A stretch of 64,000 bases of DNA from Paenibacillus taichungensis (GCF_003287275.1 NZ_QEVW01000005.1:434001-498000); one strand, 5' to 3'; shown: positions 1-8,753, counted from the stretch's first letter. A program made the numbers and translations. The notes: generated by a model not told the origin, from the sequence alone.

Positions 1-218
1 CTTTATTTCTCGCTGCTAATCTGAGTGTGGGATACGGGATCAAGTTTGGTATGAAAGCAGTCAGCCAACTGGGCTATGTTCTGGTCATTGCCAAATGCAT
101 AGAAGTGCTCATCTCAATATGGATGGGATATTGGTTTATGAAGGAAGTACCTTCTTGGAAAACGTGGATTGGTCTTGTGGTCATCATCATCGGTGTTGTA
201 ATGGTTAAGCAGAAGTAG
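1..218 (+). CDS. C-terminal part of an EamA/SMR-type (DMT superfamily) membrane transporter, partial
   Basis: The frame is open from the window edge (about base 3) and ends at 218, so only the last ~70 residues are present. They form two hydrophobic helices: one around AVSQLGYVLVIAKCIEVLIS and a terminal one that ends VVIIIGVVMVKQK. This is the usual tail of small drug/metabolite transporters. The GTG at 27 is more likely internal than a start. It is the only clear plus-strand gene in the first 34 kb and marks the ordinary chromosome flanking the left end of the minus-strand cassette array. The substrate cannot be inferred. Confidence 0.7.
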   Translation, partial: LFLAANLSVGYGIKFGMKAVSQLGYVLVIAKCIEVLISIWMGYWFMKEVPSWKTWIGLVVIIIGVVMVKQK

Positions 219-261
219 GAGTCTTCCTCCGATATATCATCACTGCACCTCTCTCGTTAAA

Positions 262-720
262 TTAAAAAACGAACCGATATACAATTTCATCATCATATAC
301 GTCTCCGGTCTCTGAAAAACCCATTTTTTGATAAAGTTTTCTGGCAACTTCATTCTCTGCACATACAGTTAAATTCAAACACTTGCTATGGACATAGTTC
401 TCTTTTATATATCTAATTACCGAATCTATCGTTGCTTTCCCATATCCCCTACCTTGATAAATTGCATCGATCATAAAACCATTCAACCAATAGGACCAAG
501 CTGTTGTTTCATCGACTGTGATCATGACAAAACCCACTAAGCTATCCTCTGCATTATATATGCAAAACGGCAGATACTTGTACTCATCCCCATCTGGACG
601 AATGTGAACCTTCGCTAGGGACACAGCTACTGATGGAACATAATGATTCTGATTGGCTTGAACTTGTAAGTTTAATGCATCTTTCCAGTTCTCTCTTGTA
701 GTAGGTATTAATCTGATCAC
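262..720 (-). CDS. GNAT N-acetyltransferase, spermine/spermidine acetyltransferase (BltD/PaiA)-like
   Basis: 152 residues, the normal length for a single GNAT domain. The acetyl-CoA pyrophosphate-binding motif A is seen as QGRGYGKA at residues 89-96, after the typical beta4 strand (GFMIDAIY), and the C-terminus has the usual KLYQKMGF element. The overall pattern resembles the Bacillus polyamine acetyltransferases; that substrate is inference. The start is a GTG without a strong Shine-Dalgarno. This is the leftmost gene of the cassette-like array, followed on its 3' side by the transporter fragment on the opposite strand. A GTTAAAT that fits the GTTRRRY core lies at 256-262 but has no partner half. 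Confidence 0.85.
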   Translation of the reverse strand: MIRLIPTTRENWKDALNLQVQANQNHYVPSVAVSLAKVHIRPDGDEYKYLPFCIYNAEDSLVGFVMITVDETTAWSYWLNGFMIDAIYQGRGYGKATIDSVIRYIKENYVHSKCLNLTVCAENEVARKLYQKMGFSETGDVYDDEIVYRFVF

Positions 721-758
721 AATAATATCACTCGTTCCGTTTCACTTTTTTATTTTAA

Positions 759-1556
759 TTAACTCCAGTCACCGAAATGTTTCTCAAGGAACCTTACTTC
801 TTTCTCATAATGAGCCAAATGACCCTCTTCAACCATTTTGATAAAAGCTGTTTCTCCAGACGCTGCCCGATCAGATAGTGTGGTACACATGAAATGAATT
901 CGAGAAATCACCCATTCCTTCAGATCTGTCGGCACATCCATACCATAAGCGTTAAAAAATAACGCTATACGTCTTTTTCGCTCAGATGCATGATCCTGTT
1001 TATTATATGGAACGACTTCTCTTTCATCTTTCCCCGGTGAAAAACCTGCTAATGGGACAGAGGTATACAAGCTGTAAACGATATCCCATAGACGCGGACC
1101 AGGCCCTGCCATATCAAAATCAATGATTCCTACAGGAAACCGATCTTTAAAAACAACGTTATACAATGCAAAATCGTTATGGCAGACTACTTCTTCCTTT
1201 GTAGATACCTTTGGGCAGTTATTTAAAGAAACCGTAGTTGTAACAAATTCCACTGTAGCATCATGATAGCTCTTTAAAAGTTTCGCTACTTTGTGTAAGG
1301 TCTCATCAGACCACATATAACTTTCAATCTCAGGATAGTCATTTCCCGGGACCACACCATCCAGGTAAGAAAGGATTTCTCTGCCCTGCTCATCTACTCC
1401 TAAATATCTAGGGGAATGTGCATAGCCCACCTTTTCAAGGTGCTTAAGCAACTCATATATATATGGATTCGGTATAGCGTCACGCCGAACTGTGCTACCT
1501 ACTTTTACAACCTTATTCACATTGCCTCCGTTTAGGGCTTCTTCGTACTCAGGCAA
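759..1556 (-). CDS. APH-type phosphotransferase (aminoglycoside phosphotransferase family)
   Basis: 265 residues with the kinase-like APH fold. The Brenner motif CHNDFALYNVVF has its catalytic HND at 126-128, and the metal-binding IIDFDMAGPGPRLWD follows at 144-157. The sequence resembles the small family of plasmid and chromosomal APH proteins whose substrates are often unknown, so antibiotic phosphorylation is possible but not shown. The start is TTG, chosen because AGGAGGGG sits eight bases upstream. It lies 13 bp from the stop of the membrane protein gene at 1569, with no attC-like site between, so the two may share a transcript. Confidence 0.85.
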   Translation of the reverse strand: MPEYEEALNGGNVNKVVKVGSTVRRDAIPNPYIYELLKHLEKVGYAHSPRYLGVDEQGREILSYLDGVVPGNDYPEIESYMWSDETLHKVAKLLKSYHDATVEFVTTTVSLNNCPKVSTKEEVVCHNDFALYNVVFKDRFPVGIIDFDMAGPGPRLWDIVYSLYTSVPLAGFSPGKDEREVVPYNKQDHASERKRRIALFFNAYGMDVPTDLKEWVISRIHFMCTTLSDRAASGETAFIKMVEEGHLAHYEKEVRFLEKHFGDWS

Positions 1557-1568
1557 AAGGAACCCCTC

Positions 1569-1847
1569 CTAAGATCGGTTTTGTGTGTACCTATTTGTTT
1601 TATCCTTTCTGGAATTCCCCGGGAAACCAGCAACCAATAACACAAATCCGACGAAAAATAAGAAATATACGAGAAAACCCGTGAAACCATTATCACTTGC
1701 TGGGATTATCTCGCGTGTTTTCCCACCTGAAGCGTATCCCGCTTCCACTATGGCTATGGATATTCTCACGGAAATTCTATCTAAGGTTGAAATAAAAATA
1801 CTGCTTATCATGAGAACCGCACCAAGGATTTTATTTGTATTGTTCAT
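1569..1847 (-). CDS. small two-helix membrane protein, unknown function
   Basis: 92 residues: an N-terminal hydrophobic helix (ILGAVLMISSIFISTL) and a second helix (FLVYFLFFVGFVLLVAGF) followed by a basic tail. AGGAGGTGGCTC directly before the ATG supports expression. No family is recognised. It sits between a GNAT gene (start 28 bp upstream on the other side) and an APH gene on the same strand. A 120-codon plus-strand frame over the same bases lacks these features and is not annotated. Confidence 0.6.
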   Translation of the reverse strand: MNNTNKILGAVLMISSIFISTLDRISVRISIAIVEAGYASGGKTREIIPASDNGFTGFLVYFLFFVGFVLLVAGFPGNSRKDKTNRYTQNRS

Positions 1848-1874
1848 GAGCCACCTCCTATTTCAATCTGGTTC

Positions 1875-2681
1875 TTATCTTTCAGTCCATGCTGTTCGGA
1901 TATATCCCAATTTCATGCCAACATGCTCCATATTTCGATGGCTTTGAGATAAAAATGAACATTGCCCTACCACCACATTACATTCCTTATTCATGGCTTC
2001 CGTTATTCTTTTATTCAAAAGCTGCTGATGTACACCCTGATTTCTAAACTCAGGTAACGTTGCTGCAAAGGTTAAGGATGCCTTTTGATTTTTAAAAAAC
2101 AGAACACTTACCGCAGCAGGGATGGCATTGACATATGCGATGTAAAATTTCCAACCTGGACGATGATAAAGAACCTGATTATTCCGGGCGACATAAGGGA
2201 TACCGTCATCCGACAAACCGGTTCCCCTGCAATGAATGGTCGCGTATAGCTCGAATTGATCCTCTTCAAGTTCTTGAATTTGGATATGATCTGAGTGATT
2301 CTTTTTTTCTTCCGGTTTGATGATAAGCGATGAATGAAATCCCGATGCATACATGCCTATGTCTGTTAAACGTTTCAAGAAGTTCTGATCCACCACAGAT
2401 GGTATGACTTCGAACTGAATCTTCCGATCTCGCTGTCTATAAAAATCAATGATAGCATCCAGGTGTTCCAGATCATTATTCGTTAAACCCTTCACCGTAT
2501 TAAACGTGGGCCATGGCATGGTCTTACTGTAGAAACAGATGGCATTTCCAAATTGTTGAATCTCAATTCCTTCCGGATTAGAGTCCCGACCCTGTATAGC
2601 AAGCATCCGATCTGTCATATAATCGATTTCCGAGATTTCAATTTCTTTAATCAAATCTAAGGATGGAATCAGTGTATTCAT
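1875..2681 (-). CDS. GNAT N-acetyltransferase with an N-terminal extension
   Basis: 268 residues. The C-terminal ~140 residues form the GNAT domain: a TFAATLPEFRNQGVHQQLL segment carries motif A (R213-N-Q-G216-V-H), and a late HVGMKLGYIRTAW element corresponds to the C-terminal strand. The first ~125 residues look like a degenerate GNAT-like half, as in two-domain acetyltransferases, where only one half binds acetyl-CoA. The substrate is unknown. It shares orientation and tight spacing with its neighbours. Confidence 0.8.
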   Translation of the reverse strand: MNTLIPSLDLIKEIEISEIDYMTDRMLAIQGRDSNPEGIEIQQFGNAICFYSKTMPWPTFNTVKGLTNNDLEHLDAIIDFYRQRDRKIQFEVIPSVVDQNFLKRLTDIGMYASGFHSSLIIKPEEKKNHSDHIQIQELEEDQFELYATIHCRGTGLSDDGIPYVARNNQVLYHRPGWKFYIAYVNAIPAAVSVLFFKNQKASLTFAATLPEFRNQGVHQQLLNKRITEAMNKECNVVVGQCSFLSQSHRNMEHVGMKLGYIRTAWTER

Positions 2682-2726
2682 ATTATCCCCTCCAATAAAA
2701 GTACGGGAACTTCGTTTTAATTCCCA

Positions 2727-3611
2727 TCAAAATACTTCATTACATGGCCTATACTTTACAATGGTTAGATGCTCCCACTCGTTATACAGCTGCTCTTTAG
2801 TGAGTATCTTCCACGGGTTGAACATCGTTTGCCCATCTTTATTGAAATATAGTTCTTCTCCCAGATGATATGCTGCATGTTGAATGATCCCATTCTCATC
2901 TGTCCATATAACAATGTCCTCTTGATGTAGTTCGTCAGTTAATAACTCCTCATAATGATACTGTTTTAATTTCTCAAGAAACGTTTTTTGATGTACCCAT
3001 TCATAGATAAACCATTTCTGTTTCCCTTTGGAGATTGCAAACAAAACTGCTGCGAGGCAATTTGCTCCTTGGGAAGTAGCAAACGAATTGGCATATGGTT
3101 TTAGAAAACCAGGTAGCGACTCCGGTTGCTTCTCACATTCCCCTTTATCCCACCATTCATAAACCAATGTCGTAAGTATCTGTTCTTTACATGATTTGTT
3201 CAGCTTTTCCCACATGAAGCGCTGAAGGATAACGTGCCCATCCATCAAATAGCTTGCAGGTATTTCTGCCAAATCATCTACAAATGAAACAGGGAAAACA
3301 AGCCCTCTTCCACTTTGCACTTGTGCTTTTAATAAAAATCGTTTCTGTTCCTCAGGAATGGTTTCTATCCATTCTTTTTCAGCAATGATTACATAATCAA
3401 CGTTCTTTATATTCCAATACTCATAACCATTCACATAATTCACTTGCCTATAAGTGCTGTGGTTATAGAACTCCTCTTTTGGCATTAAGAGTACATCGGT
3501 AAAGTCAAATTCATAATCAAGATGTTCTTTTGATAGGAAAAACAAATCTTTTTCCGGTACATAACAATCCATCCACGAAAGTAAAACTTTTTTACCCGGT
3601 TTAATTTTCAA
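2727..3611 (-). CDS. conserved unknown protein; possible papain-fold (NlpC/P60-like) C-terminal half
   Basis: About 294 residues, not confidently recognised. The C-terminal half has a Cys in GANCLAAVLFA (about residue 185), a DIVIWTDENGIIQHAAYHL segment with a His (about 245) and a following FNPW. This order resembles the Cys-His-polar arrangement of NlpC/P60 and related papain-fold proteins, but the assignment is inference. The start is set at TTG 3611 because GGAGGA lies seven bases upstream; an upstream in-frame GTG at 3626 overlaps that Shine-Dalgarno. No signal peptide is seen. Confidence 0.55.
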   Translation of the reverse strand: MKIKPGKKVLLSWMDCYVPEKDLFFLSKEHLDYEFDFTDVLLMPKEEFYNHSTYRQVNYVNGYEYWNIKNVDYVIIAEKEWIETIPEEQKRFLLKAQVQSGRGLVFPVSFVDDLAEIPASYLMDGHVILQRFMWEKLNKSCKEQILTTLVYEWWDKGECEKQPESLPGFLKPYANSFATSQGANCLAAVLFAISKGKQKWFIYEWVHQKTFLEKLKQYHYEELLTDELHQEDIVIWTDENGIIQHAAYHLGEELYFNKDGQTMFNPWKILTKEQLYNEWEHLTIVKYRPCNEVF

Positions 3612-3640
3612 TATGTATTCCTCCACGTCGGGTTTGAAAT

Positions 3641-4195
3641 TTATTCTTTCACCTTATTTCTCACTACTCCGTAGTAAATCAGATCTTCATACCGGTCTTC
3701 TTTCTTGACATGATCCATCAGTACTCCTTCTTGTATCATGCCAATTTTCTGTATAACTTGTCCGGACGCCGGGTTAGAAGCAAAGTGTCGCGCGTATACC
3801 TTATGATACTTTTTTACATCAAAAGCGAAGTCTAACATGGCTTTAGCTGCTTCCGTTGCATAACCTTTTCCCCAAAACGGCTGACCTATCCAATAAGATA
3901 ACTCACCGTTATCGTAACGTTGTTGATTAGATAATGCTATTGCCCCGTATAAATCACCTGTTTCCCTATCACAAATAGCAAATTCATATAATTTATCTGC
4001 ATTGAAATTTTCCTTATGGTGCTCTATCCAAGACACTGCACATTCTAATGTATATGGGTAAGGTAATGTGAGTGTGCTCTTATAAATGTAGTAGTCATTA
4101 CATAGTCTGGTAACGGTTTCAGCATCTGCTTCCGTAAATAATCTTAACAGCAACCTCTCTGTGGTCATCGTTTTATTGCGATCGTCGTACACCAT
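3641..4195 (-). CDS. GNAT N-acetyltransferase, RimJ/RimL type
   Basis: 184 residues from the chosen ATG, which has AAGGTGG seven bases upstream; a longer reading to 4228 would place the Shine-Dalgarno inside the gene. The opening TTERLLLRLFTEAD block and the WGKGYATEA motif (about residues 108-116) are typical of the RimJ/RimL subfamily that acetylates ribosomal N-termini or small amines. FASNPASGQVIQKIGM is the usual C-terminal element. No substrate is implied. Confidence 0.85.
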   Translation of the reverse strand: MVYDDRNKTMTTERLLLRLFTEADAETVTRLCNDYYIYKSTLTLPYPYTLECAVSWIEHHKENFNADKLYEFAICDRETGDLYGAIALSNQQRYDNGELSYWIGQPFWGKGYATEAAKAMLDFAFDVKKYHKVYARHFASNPASGQVIQKIGMIQEGVLMDHVKKEDRYEDLIYYGVVRNKVKE

Positions 4196-4255
4196 GCTAT
4201 CCCCACCTTTTTTATTAAAATGGATCATTGCACCTTCAAAATGACAGATTTCTAC

Positions 4256-4561
4256 TTATTTCAATTTCATTTTATATATTACTTCACCATCCTGATTTCC
4301 CATTTTCTGATTAATAAATCCGATCTTCTCATATAATATTCTTGCAAGAGCATTATTTTTTTCTACGGTTAGTGAGATGATTTGGCATTGTGGATGTTTG
4401 TTCTGGATACAATCAAGTATCGTATAAAGTGACTGACTCCCTAATCCTTTTCCTTGATAGTCCTTATCTATTTGAAATCCTCCAATCCAATAATTATCCG
4501 TACTTGCTGGTGTGTAGGATAAATAGAAAAAATTGGTTCTATAGTAATTGGGTTCATTCAA
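4256..4561 (-). pseudogene. 5'-truncated GNAT acetyltransferase
   Basis: 101 residues only, versus about 150 for the family. The acetyl-CoA motif (QGKGLG, 36-41) and the C-terminal half (ALARILYEKIGF) are intact, but the first ~50 residues of the fold are absent. A TGA lies directly before the ATG, so the frame cannot extend. A weak AAAGGG stands eight bases upstream, so a short product is possible. Closest in style to the GNAT at 262-720. The truncation sits in the part of the array where no intact attC-like sites remain. Confidence 0.6.
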
Positions 4562-4610
4562 ATATCCCTTTCGTTTGCCGAATTATATTTCGTTGGAGTA
4601 GATTAATGAG

Positions 4611-5072
4611 TTACTTGAGATCATATTGTTCAGCTATGATTTCAACGGTATCGATTACGTTATATTTTTTAAAATCATTTAAAATAGTCTGTGGTAAATA
4701 GTCATATAACTCTGATCGGGTTGCCCACATATATTCGCTATGTTCTTCTGAAAGTATCACTTGATCATCTATTGCTCTGCACAAATATGTCAGTAATACG
4801 ATCTGTCTATGCGGATCCGTAAAAAAAGTAGTAGCAAATAGTAACTTCTCAACACTCACATTAATTCCTGCTTCTTCTTTCACTTCACGAGCCAAAGCTT
4901 CCTCTAATTCTTCTCCAAAATCGATCTTTCCACCAACGGTTTCCCAGCTTCCCGCCGAAACTTCATCTGCACCAGAACGTTTTAATATCAGTACCCTACC
5001 TTTATTTTCAATGACTCCCTTAACCACAACAACAATGTTGTTTTTCAAGATACTTTCACCCATATGCCACAA
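4611..5072 (-). CDS. Nudix hydrolase
   Basis: Up to 153 residues. The Nudix box is complete (G48-x5-E54-x7-R62-E63-x2-E66-E67-x-G69), so hydrolysis of a nucleoside-diphosphate-linked substrate is expected. The start is uncertain: ATG 5072, ATG 5063 or TTG about 5045. The 5' end overlaps the 3' end of the truncated Nudix gene at 5045-5254 in another frame. This suggests that two Nudix cassettes were joined by a deletion, and that translation of this one may be coupled to the remnant upstream. Confidence 0.8.
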   Translation of the reverse strand: MWHMGESILKNNIVVVVKGVIENKGRVLILKRSGADEVSAGSWETVGGKIDFGEELEEALAREVKEEAGINVSVEKLLFATTFFTDPHRQIVLLTYLCRAIDDQVILSEEHSEYMWATRSELYDYLPQTILNDFKKYNVIDTVEIIAEQYDLK

Positions 5073-5254
5073 AACTTAATAAGTTCAATATCAATGCCAG
5101 TTTCTTCCCTCACCTCTCGAATAGCAGCTTGTGTGATGGTCTCGCCTTCTTCCACACAGCCTTGAGGCATTTCCCAGCCTCTTCGTCCCTTCATAAGTAA
5201 GATTTCATCGTTCTCATTAAGGACAATCACACTTGCAGACACAATAAATTTCAT
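5045..5254 (-). pseudogene. 3'-truncated Nudix hydrolase
   Basis: 69 residues that keep a perfect Nudix box (G32-x5-E38-x7-R46-E47-x2-E50-E51-x-G53) but stop after FCGI. The intact Nudix protein at 8242-8649 matches closely over the same stretch (IVSA..IV.NEN.EILL, RGWEMP, REV/T.EE.GIDIE, RFCGI) and continues for another ~65 residues. This copy therefore looks like a truncated relative whose 3' half was lost when it was fused to the next Nudix gene. The ATG has a good upstream Shine-Dalgarno (AAGGAGGACTT). Confidence 0.7.
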
Positions 5255-5347
5255 TTTAAGTCCTCCTTCTCAAGATTTAGATTTCATCGCCCCATATCTA
5301 ATCCATATTTAAATTCCCTCTAGATCATCATCCAATATCTTTGTGTT

Positions 5348-5779
5348 TTATAGTTTCTTTTGTAGCAACACTTCTTCCGTTCTTGTATAGTTTGATTTTT
5401 CGTATGTCTTTATAGCCATTTCATTTCTTTGGCCTGTCAGGATCTTTATACTGGTAACACTTCTTTCTCTAAGTTCCTCCTCTATAAAAGCAATTAGCAA
5501 CGTAGCTAATCCTCTTCTCCGGGCAACTTCGGTAATGTACATTTCTGAGATTTCTCCCTGGAGTCCACGATAACAAAAAGATTTAAAATATTGAGCACAA
5601 GCAAATCCAACTGCCTGATCCTCAATCACAGCTAGAGCAATCAACTCATTAGATAACGCAAGGCTCTCTTTTACGTCTTCCATGGTTGTACCTACTCCAT
5701 TAAAAGCATCATTGAGCTTTAGTAGCTCCTCTGCATCATTTTCGTTCGCCCATCGTACATAAATGTTTTCTTCTTTCAT
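5348..5779 (-). CDS. GNAT N-acetyltransferase, aminoglycoside 3-N-acetyltransferase-I-like
   Basis: 143 residues from ATG 5779, preceded by GGAGGTCACGTG. The EISEMYITEVARRRGLATLL segment carries motif A (RRRGLA, about 87-92). The pattern of an acidic strand followed by ARRRGLAT resembles the small AAC(3)-I and AAC(6') GNAT proteins; drug modification is inference. A GTG three bases upstream is an alternative start. Confidence 0.8.
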   Translation of the reverse strand: MKEENIYVRWANENDAEELLKLNDAFNGVGTTMEDVKESLALSNELIALAVIEDQAVGFACAQYFKSFCYRGLQGEISEMYITEVARRRGLATLLIAFIEEELRERSVTSIKILTGQRNEMAIKTYEKSNYTRTEEVLLQKKL

Positions 5780-5812
5780 CACGTGACCTCCAATAATAAC
5801 AGTGAACAGGAA

Positions 5813-6235
5813 TTAATGATTCGGATAGGTTTCTTTCAAAAACCTGATAGATTGGTTGATCAACGCTTGTAAAACATCTAAATTGATATCTGCAACTTTA
5901 TTGACGTATACACATGCTTTTCCTGTCGTATGTTTTCCAAAGTCTTTTAATAGATTCTCTCGCTCGGCATCACCTGTCGCAAAATACAAACTGATTTTTG
6001 CTTTTCGAGGAGAAAAGCCCACCAGGGGTGCATCACCTTCATGACCAGATTCATATTTATAATGATAGGAGCCGAATCCAATAATACTGGGTCCCCACAT
6101 CTTTGCTTTATACCCTGTTGTTTCAGTGAAAATATCCAATAGTTGGTACGCGTCTTCACGTTTTTTTGGACTATCAACACTTTCAATAAATTCAATGACG
6201 CTGTTGTCTGTTTCTTTTGTTTTAAGTTTGTACAT
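5813..6235 (-). CDS. DUF1801 (YdhG/YdeI-like) protein
   Basis: 140 residues from ATG 6235, which has AAGGAGGA eight bases upstream. It shows the DUF1801 signature: an N-terminal helix with KKREDAYQLLDIF, then MWGPSIIGFGSYHYKY, FSPRKAKISLYF, and a terminal LIRQ/SIRFLKE-like helix. The fold is small and alpha/beta and its biochemical role is unknown. It overlaps the 5' region of nothing else and is 15 bp from the next membrane gene. Confidence 0.85.
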   Translation of the reverse strand: MYKLKTKETDNSVIEFIESVDSPKKREDAYQLLDIFTETTGYKAKMWGPSIIGFGSYHYKYESGHEGDAPLVGFSPRKAKISLYFATGDAERENLLKDFGKHTTGKACVYVNKVADINLDVLQALINQSIRFLKETYPNH

Positions 6236-6249
6236 TGATGAATCCTCCT

Positions 6250-6480
6250 TCATATCTTTCGTAGTTGTAACACGTTAAACAGACTTAATATCAGACCAAC
6301 TATCAGAAACAATATCCATTGTTCGTAACTAGTGATTAGAATCAGTTCCCAAAAGCTTGCAGGCCCGGAGTTTGGTTCATCACTGTAGGGATAGTCAAAA
6401 ATAGCTGGTATTACTCCAAGGGCTATAAAAATTATTCCGATGATCAAAGAAAGAAAATTAACAGCTCTCTTCAAAGTCAT
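6250..6480 (-). CDS. small two-helix membrane protein, unknown function
   Basis: 76 residues with an N-terminal hydrophobic helix (FLSLIIGIIFIALGVIPAIF) and a second one (WILFLIVGLILSLFNVL). The ATG overlaps the TGA of the GNAT gene upstream (TGATG), a classic coupled arrangement, with GAGGG as ribosome binding site. Function unknown. The coupling argues that this and the GNAT at 6480-6902 travel as one unit. Confidence 0.6.
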   Translation of the reverse strand: MTLKRAVNFLSLIIGIIFIALGVIPAIFDYPYSDEPNSGPASFWELILITSYEQWILFLIVGLILSLFNVLQLRKI

Positions 6481-6902
6481 CACGCCCTCAAATAATCAGG
6501 AAGTCTTATCATGAAGCGTTCACTATTTCTATTAAATTGATATTGTTCATATAATTCATGTGCATCTAATGTTCCGAGTAACCCCATTAAATCTTTAAAG
6601 CGCTCCGATTGTGTAATCACTTCAATCAGTTTCTTACCAAGTCCCTGGCCCCTATATTCCTCATGAATAAAAACATCACAAAGCCAATACATTGTCGCAT
6701 CATCTGTGACAATCCTTGCAAAACCAACTTGAATTTCTTCTTTATAAATCCCAAAACATATTGAAGAATGGATAGACTTTTCAATTTTTTCATCGGATCT
6801 CTTATTGGCCCAATAGCTTCTATATAAAAAACCCTTTACCGCATGGATGTCCATAAGTTCTTTGTTATCACTGATAAGGTATTCTCCATATATAAAATCC
6901 AT
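6480..6902 (-). CDS. GNAT N-acetyltransferase
   Basis: 140 residues from ATG 6902 (GGAG eight bases upstream). Motif A is RGQGLGKK (about 84-91), following MYWLCDVFIHEEY. The short C-terminus with HELYEQYQF and an FMIRLPDY ending is typical of a well-populated family of uncharacterised GNAT proteins in Bacillales. It is translationally coupled to the membrane protein downstream and 15 bp from the Nudix gene upstream. Confidence 0.85.
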   Translation of the reverse strand: MDFIYGEYLISDNKELMDIHAVKGFLYRSYWANKRSDEKIEKSIHSSICFGIYKEEIQVGFARIVTDDATMYWLCDVFIHEEYRGQGLGKKLIEVITQSERFKDLMGLLGTLDAHELYEQYQFNRNSERFMIRLPDYLRA

Positions 6903-6916
6903 CAATCCAGCTCCTC

Positions 6917-7402
6917 TCAAAATCCTTGATGATTCAGGTAATACTTAATTCCAGCACGATCAACATCGGAAAAATCTAATGGGCTCTCCATAAATAATTT
7001 ATTTAATTTCTTAATATTAATCCATTGAATATCTACTGTTTCGTCACCTGCTTCTAACAAATCTCCAGTTGCCATACATCTAAAATAATATCCAACAGAA
7101 TCAATTGGTCCCTTAATAGTTTGATAAGCAGCGAATGGTTTAAGACACTCCACTTCAAATTCAGGATTTATTCCAGTTGTATCAACTCTTGTTTCAGTTC
7201 CTTCAATTTCATAAACATCTAACCCAGTTTCTTCTTTAACCTCTCGTACCAGAGCTTGGAGCAACGATTCAAAGGGTTCAATTCTACCTCCAGGAAGTTC
7301 AAACTGAAAAGAAGAGTCCATCTTTGTTCTTTTTTGTATGACAATCTCCGTTGCTTCGTTACCAGATCTTTCAATGATAGCTCTTGAATTAACATAGAAC
7401 AT
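6917..7402 (-). CDS. Nudix hydrolase
   Basis: 161 residues. Complete Nudix box: G39-x5-E45-x7-R53-E54-x2-E57-E58-x-G60. The substrate-binding N-terminal strand (IVIQKRTK) and the C-terminal ETVDIQWINI segment match generic ADP-ribose/NTP pyrophosphohydrolases. The substrate is not predictable. It is followed closely by a GNAT gene, one of several Nudix-GNAT neighbours here. Confidence 0.85.
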   Translation of the reverse strand: MFYVNSRAIIERSGNEATEIVIQKRTKMDSSFQFELPGGRIEPFESLLQALVREVKEETGLDVYEIEGTETRVDTTGINPEFEVECLKPFAAYQTIKGPIDSVGYYFRCMATGDLLEAGDETVDIQWINIKKLNKLFMESPLDFSDVDRAGIKYYLNHQGF

Positions 7403-7511
7403 GCGACCAGTCCTTTATTAGTTTCAAATTTTCTTTATAACTCAAGGGACGTCCTCAGCTGTTCATCGGTTTTAATTTTTTAACCTAGAGTGTTTGAACT
7501 TTTTTAATTAC

Positions 7512-7985
7512 CTAAATCATGCGTTTTTCATAAATCACAATTGTCATTTTGTCGTTAATTTGTTTCGTATCCCCCTTCTGCCTATATCCTAATTTTTCAT
7601 AAAGGTAACAATTCCGCTGCTCTTCTGAGATTGTAGCCAACTCCCATATTGTTGCATCGCTATATCTAGCTTCAATCATTGAAAATACTTTTTGTGCAAT
7701 CCCTCTCCCTTGGTAATCGGGTAAAATAAATACGGGGCTTACTCGATAGATTTTATTCTCCTTTTTTACTATTCGAATGGCTCCCACAGGAATATTTGTT
7801 TCTCTTATTAGGTAATAATCTGTATAGCTTTGATTTATTCGATCTTCTATTTGTTCTACCGTTTGATTTGCTGGGCTTGTTTCATAGTCTTTATATTTAT
7901 TTAATAGAGGCATGAATGCTTTTATTTGCATTTCGTGAATGATTGAAGCTTCTTTAAGACCTGCTTTGGATAATGAGATTTCCAT
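7512..7985 (-). CDS. GNAT N-acetyltransferase
   Basis: 157 residues. Motif A is QGRGIAQKV (92-100) after SPVFILPDY; the CYLYEKLGY element closes the fold. GGAGGATGATATGAA precedes the ATG. The 3' flank (7403-7511) holds no recognisable attC-like repeat. Substrate unknown. Confidence 0.85.
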   Translation of the reverse strand: MEISLSKAGLKEASIIHEMQIKAFMPLLNKYKDYETSPANQTVEQIEDRINQSYTDYYLIRETNIPVGAIRIVKKENKIYRVSPVFILPDYQGRGIAQKVFSMIEARYSDATIWELATISEEQRNCYLYEKLGYRQKGDTKQINDKMTIVIYEKRMI

Positions 7986-8241
7986 TTCATATCATCCTCC
8001 GTTATTAAAGCTAATTTAATGTTTTGCTTCTATGTTAGTTCCCAACATTACACGTATAATATGCGATTTCGTTCTTCTTGAATGCATTCTAAATCTCTAA
8101 CTTCATTTGTATAGTTATTATTTTTTGTTCATCTAAATTCGTTCTTTGACTGAGGAAAAGAACTTATACTTTTTAAGTCTTCATTCATTAGAGATCTATA
8201 AGAATAGATAGGTGCCATCTCCTTTTTTTGGGTTAGACGGT
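7986..8241. other. AT-rich intergenic stretch with an isolated attC-like core
   Basis: No coding region is seen. A perfect GTTRRRY-type heptamer (GTTAGAC, 8232-8238) stands six bases beyond the stop of the Nudix gene at 8242, where a site would be expected. A weak CTCTAAC at 8095-8101 could be its partner, which would give a site of about 145 bp. The sequence between does not contain the conserved GTATTCAC/GTGAATAC arms. This may be a worn-out copy of the array's repeat. Confidence 0.35.
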
Positions 8242-8649
8242 TTAGAATTCAATATAAAATGGTTGCAAATCTGGCCTTAAACAATATTCAATTCGCTGTT
8301 TAAAATTCTTCCAAGTCACCTTATTTAATGCTTCTTCTATTGGAAAATACCCTGTTTCTAGGCTTTCACTAGTTACTAGGGGTTCTCCCCCAATCGGTCT
8401 TGCTAAAAATAATGTATTCACGATTGAACCCTTCACATTCTGGAATATTCCACAAAATCGAATAATCTCTATATCAATCCCCGATTCTTCTTTTGTCTCC
8501 CTGACTGCCGCATCTTGTATGGATTCTCCTTCTTCCACTTGCCCTCCAGGCATTTCCCATCCTCTTCTAGGTCCCCGAATTAGCAAAATTTCATTGTTTT
8601 CATTCATCACAATCGCTGCCGCTGAAACGATATGCTTAGGTGGATTCAT
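8242..8649 (-). CDS. Nudix hydrolase
   Basis: 135 residues with a complete Nudix box (G36-x5-E42-x7-R50-E51-x2-E54-E55-x-G57). It is the full-length relative of the truncated gene at 5045-5254, with near-identical spacing through RFCGI. MutT/8-oxo-dGTPase-like or nucleotide-sugar activity cannot be distinguished. The Shine-Dalgarno is weak (AGAGGAC, 13 bases from the ATG). Confidence 0.85.
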   Translation of the reverse strand: MNPPKHIVSAAAIVMNENNEILLIRGPRRGWEMPGGQVEEGESIQDAAVRETKEESGIDIEIIRFCGIFQNVKGSIVNTLFLARPIGGEPLVTSESLETGYFPIEEALNKVTWKNFKQRIEYCLRPDLQPFYIEF

Positions 8650-8689
8650 AGATATATCTAGTCCTCTCTTGGGATATTAGTTTTAAAAT

Positions 8690-8732
8690 AATTTTAAATC
8701 GTCCTGCACAAGTGTAAAAACGATGTTATGTA
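8690..8732 (-). repeat. degenerate attC-like site (short form)
   Basis: Between the APH gene's stop (8754) and the Nudix start. The left part TAAATCGTCCTGCAC parallels the ATAACGTTCCTGTATTCAC arm of intact sites, and the right end is CGATGTTATGT (8722-8731). The central arms have mostly lost pairing. Recognised only by comparison with the intact sites near 25-28 kb. Confidence 0.4.
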
Positions 8733-8753
8733 AAGGGGTGCCTCATCCACGAA

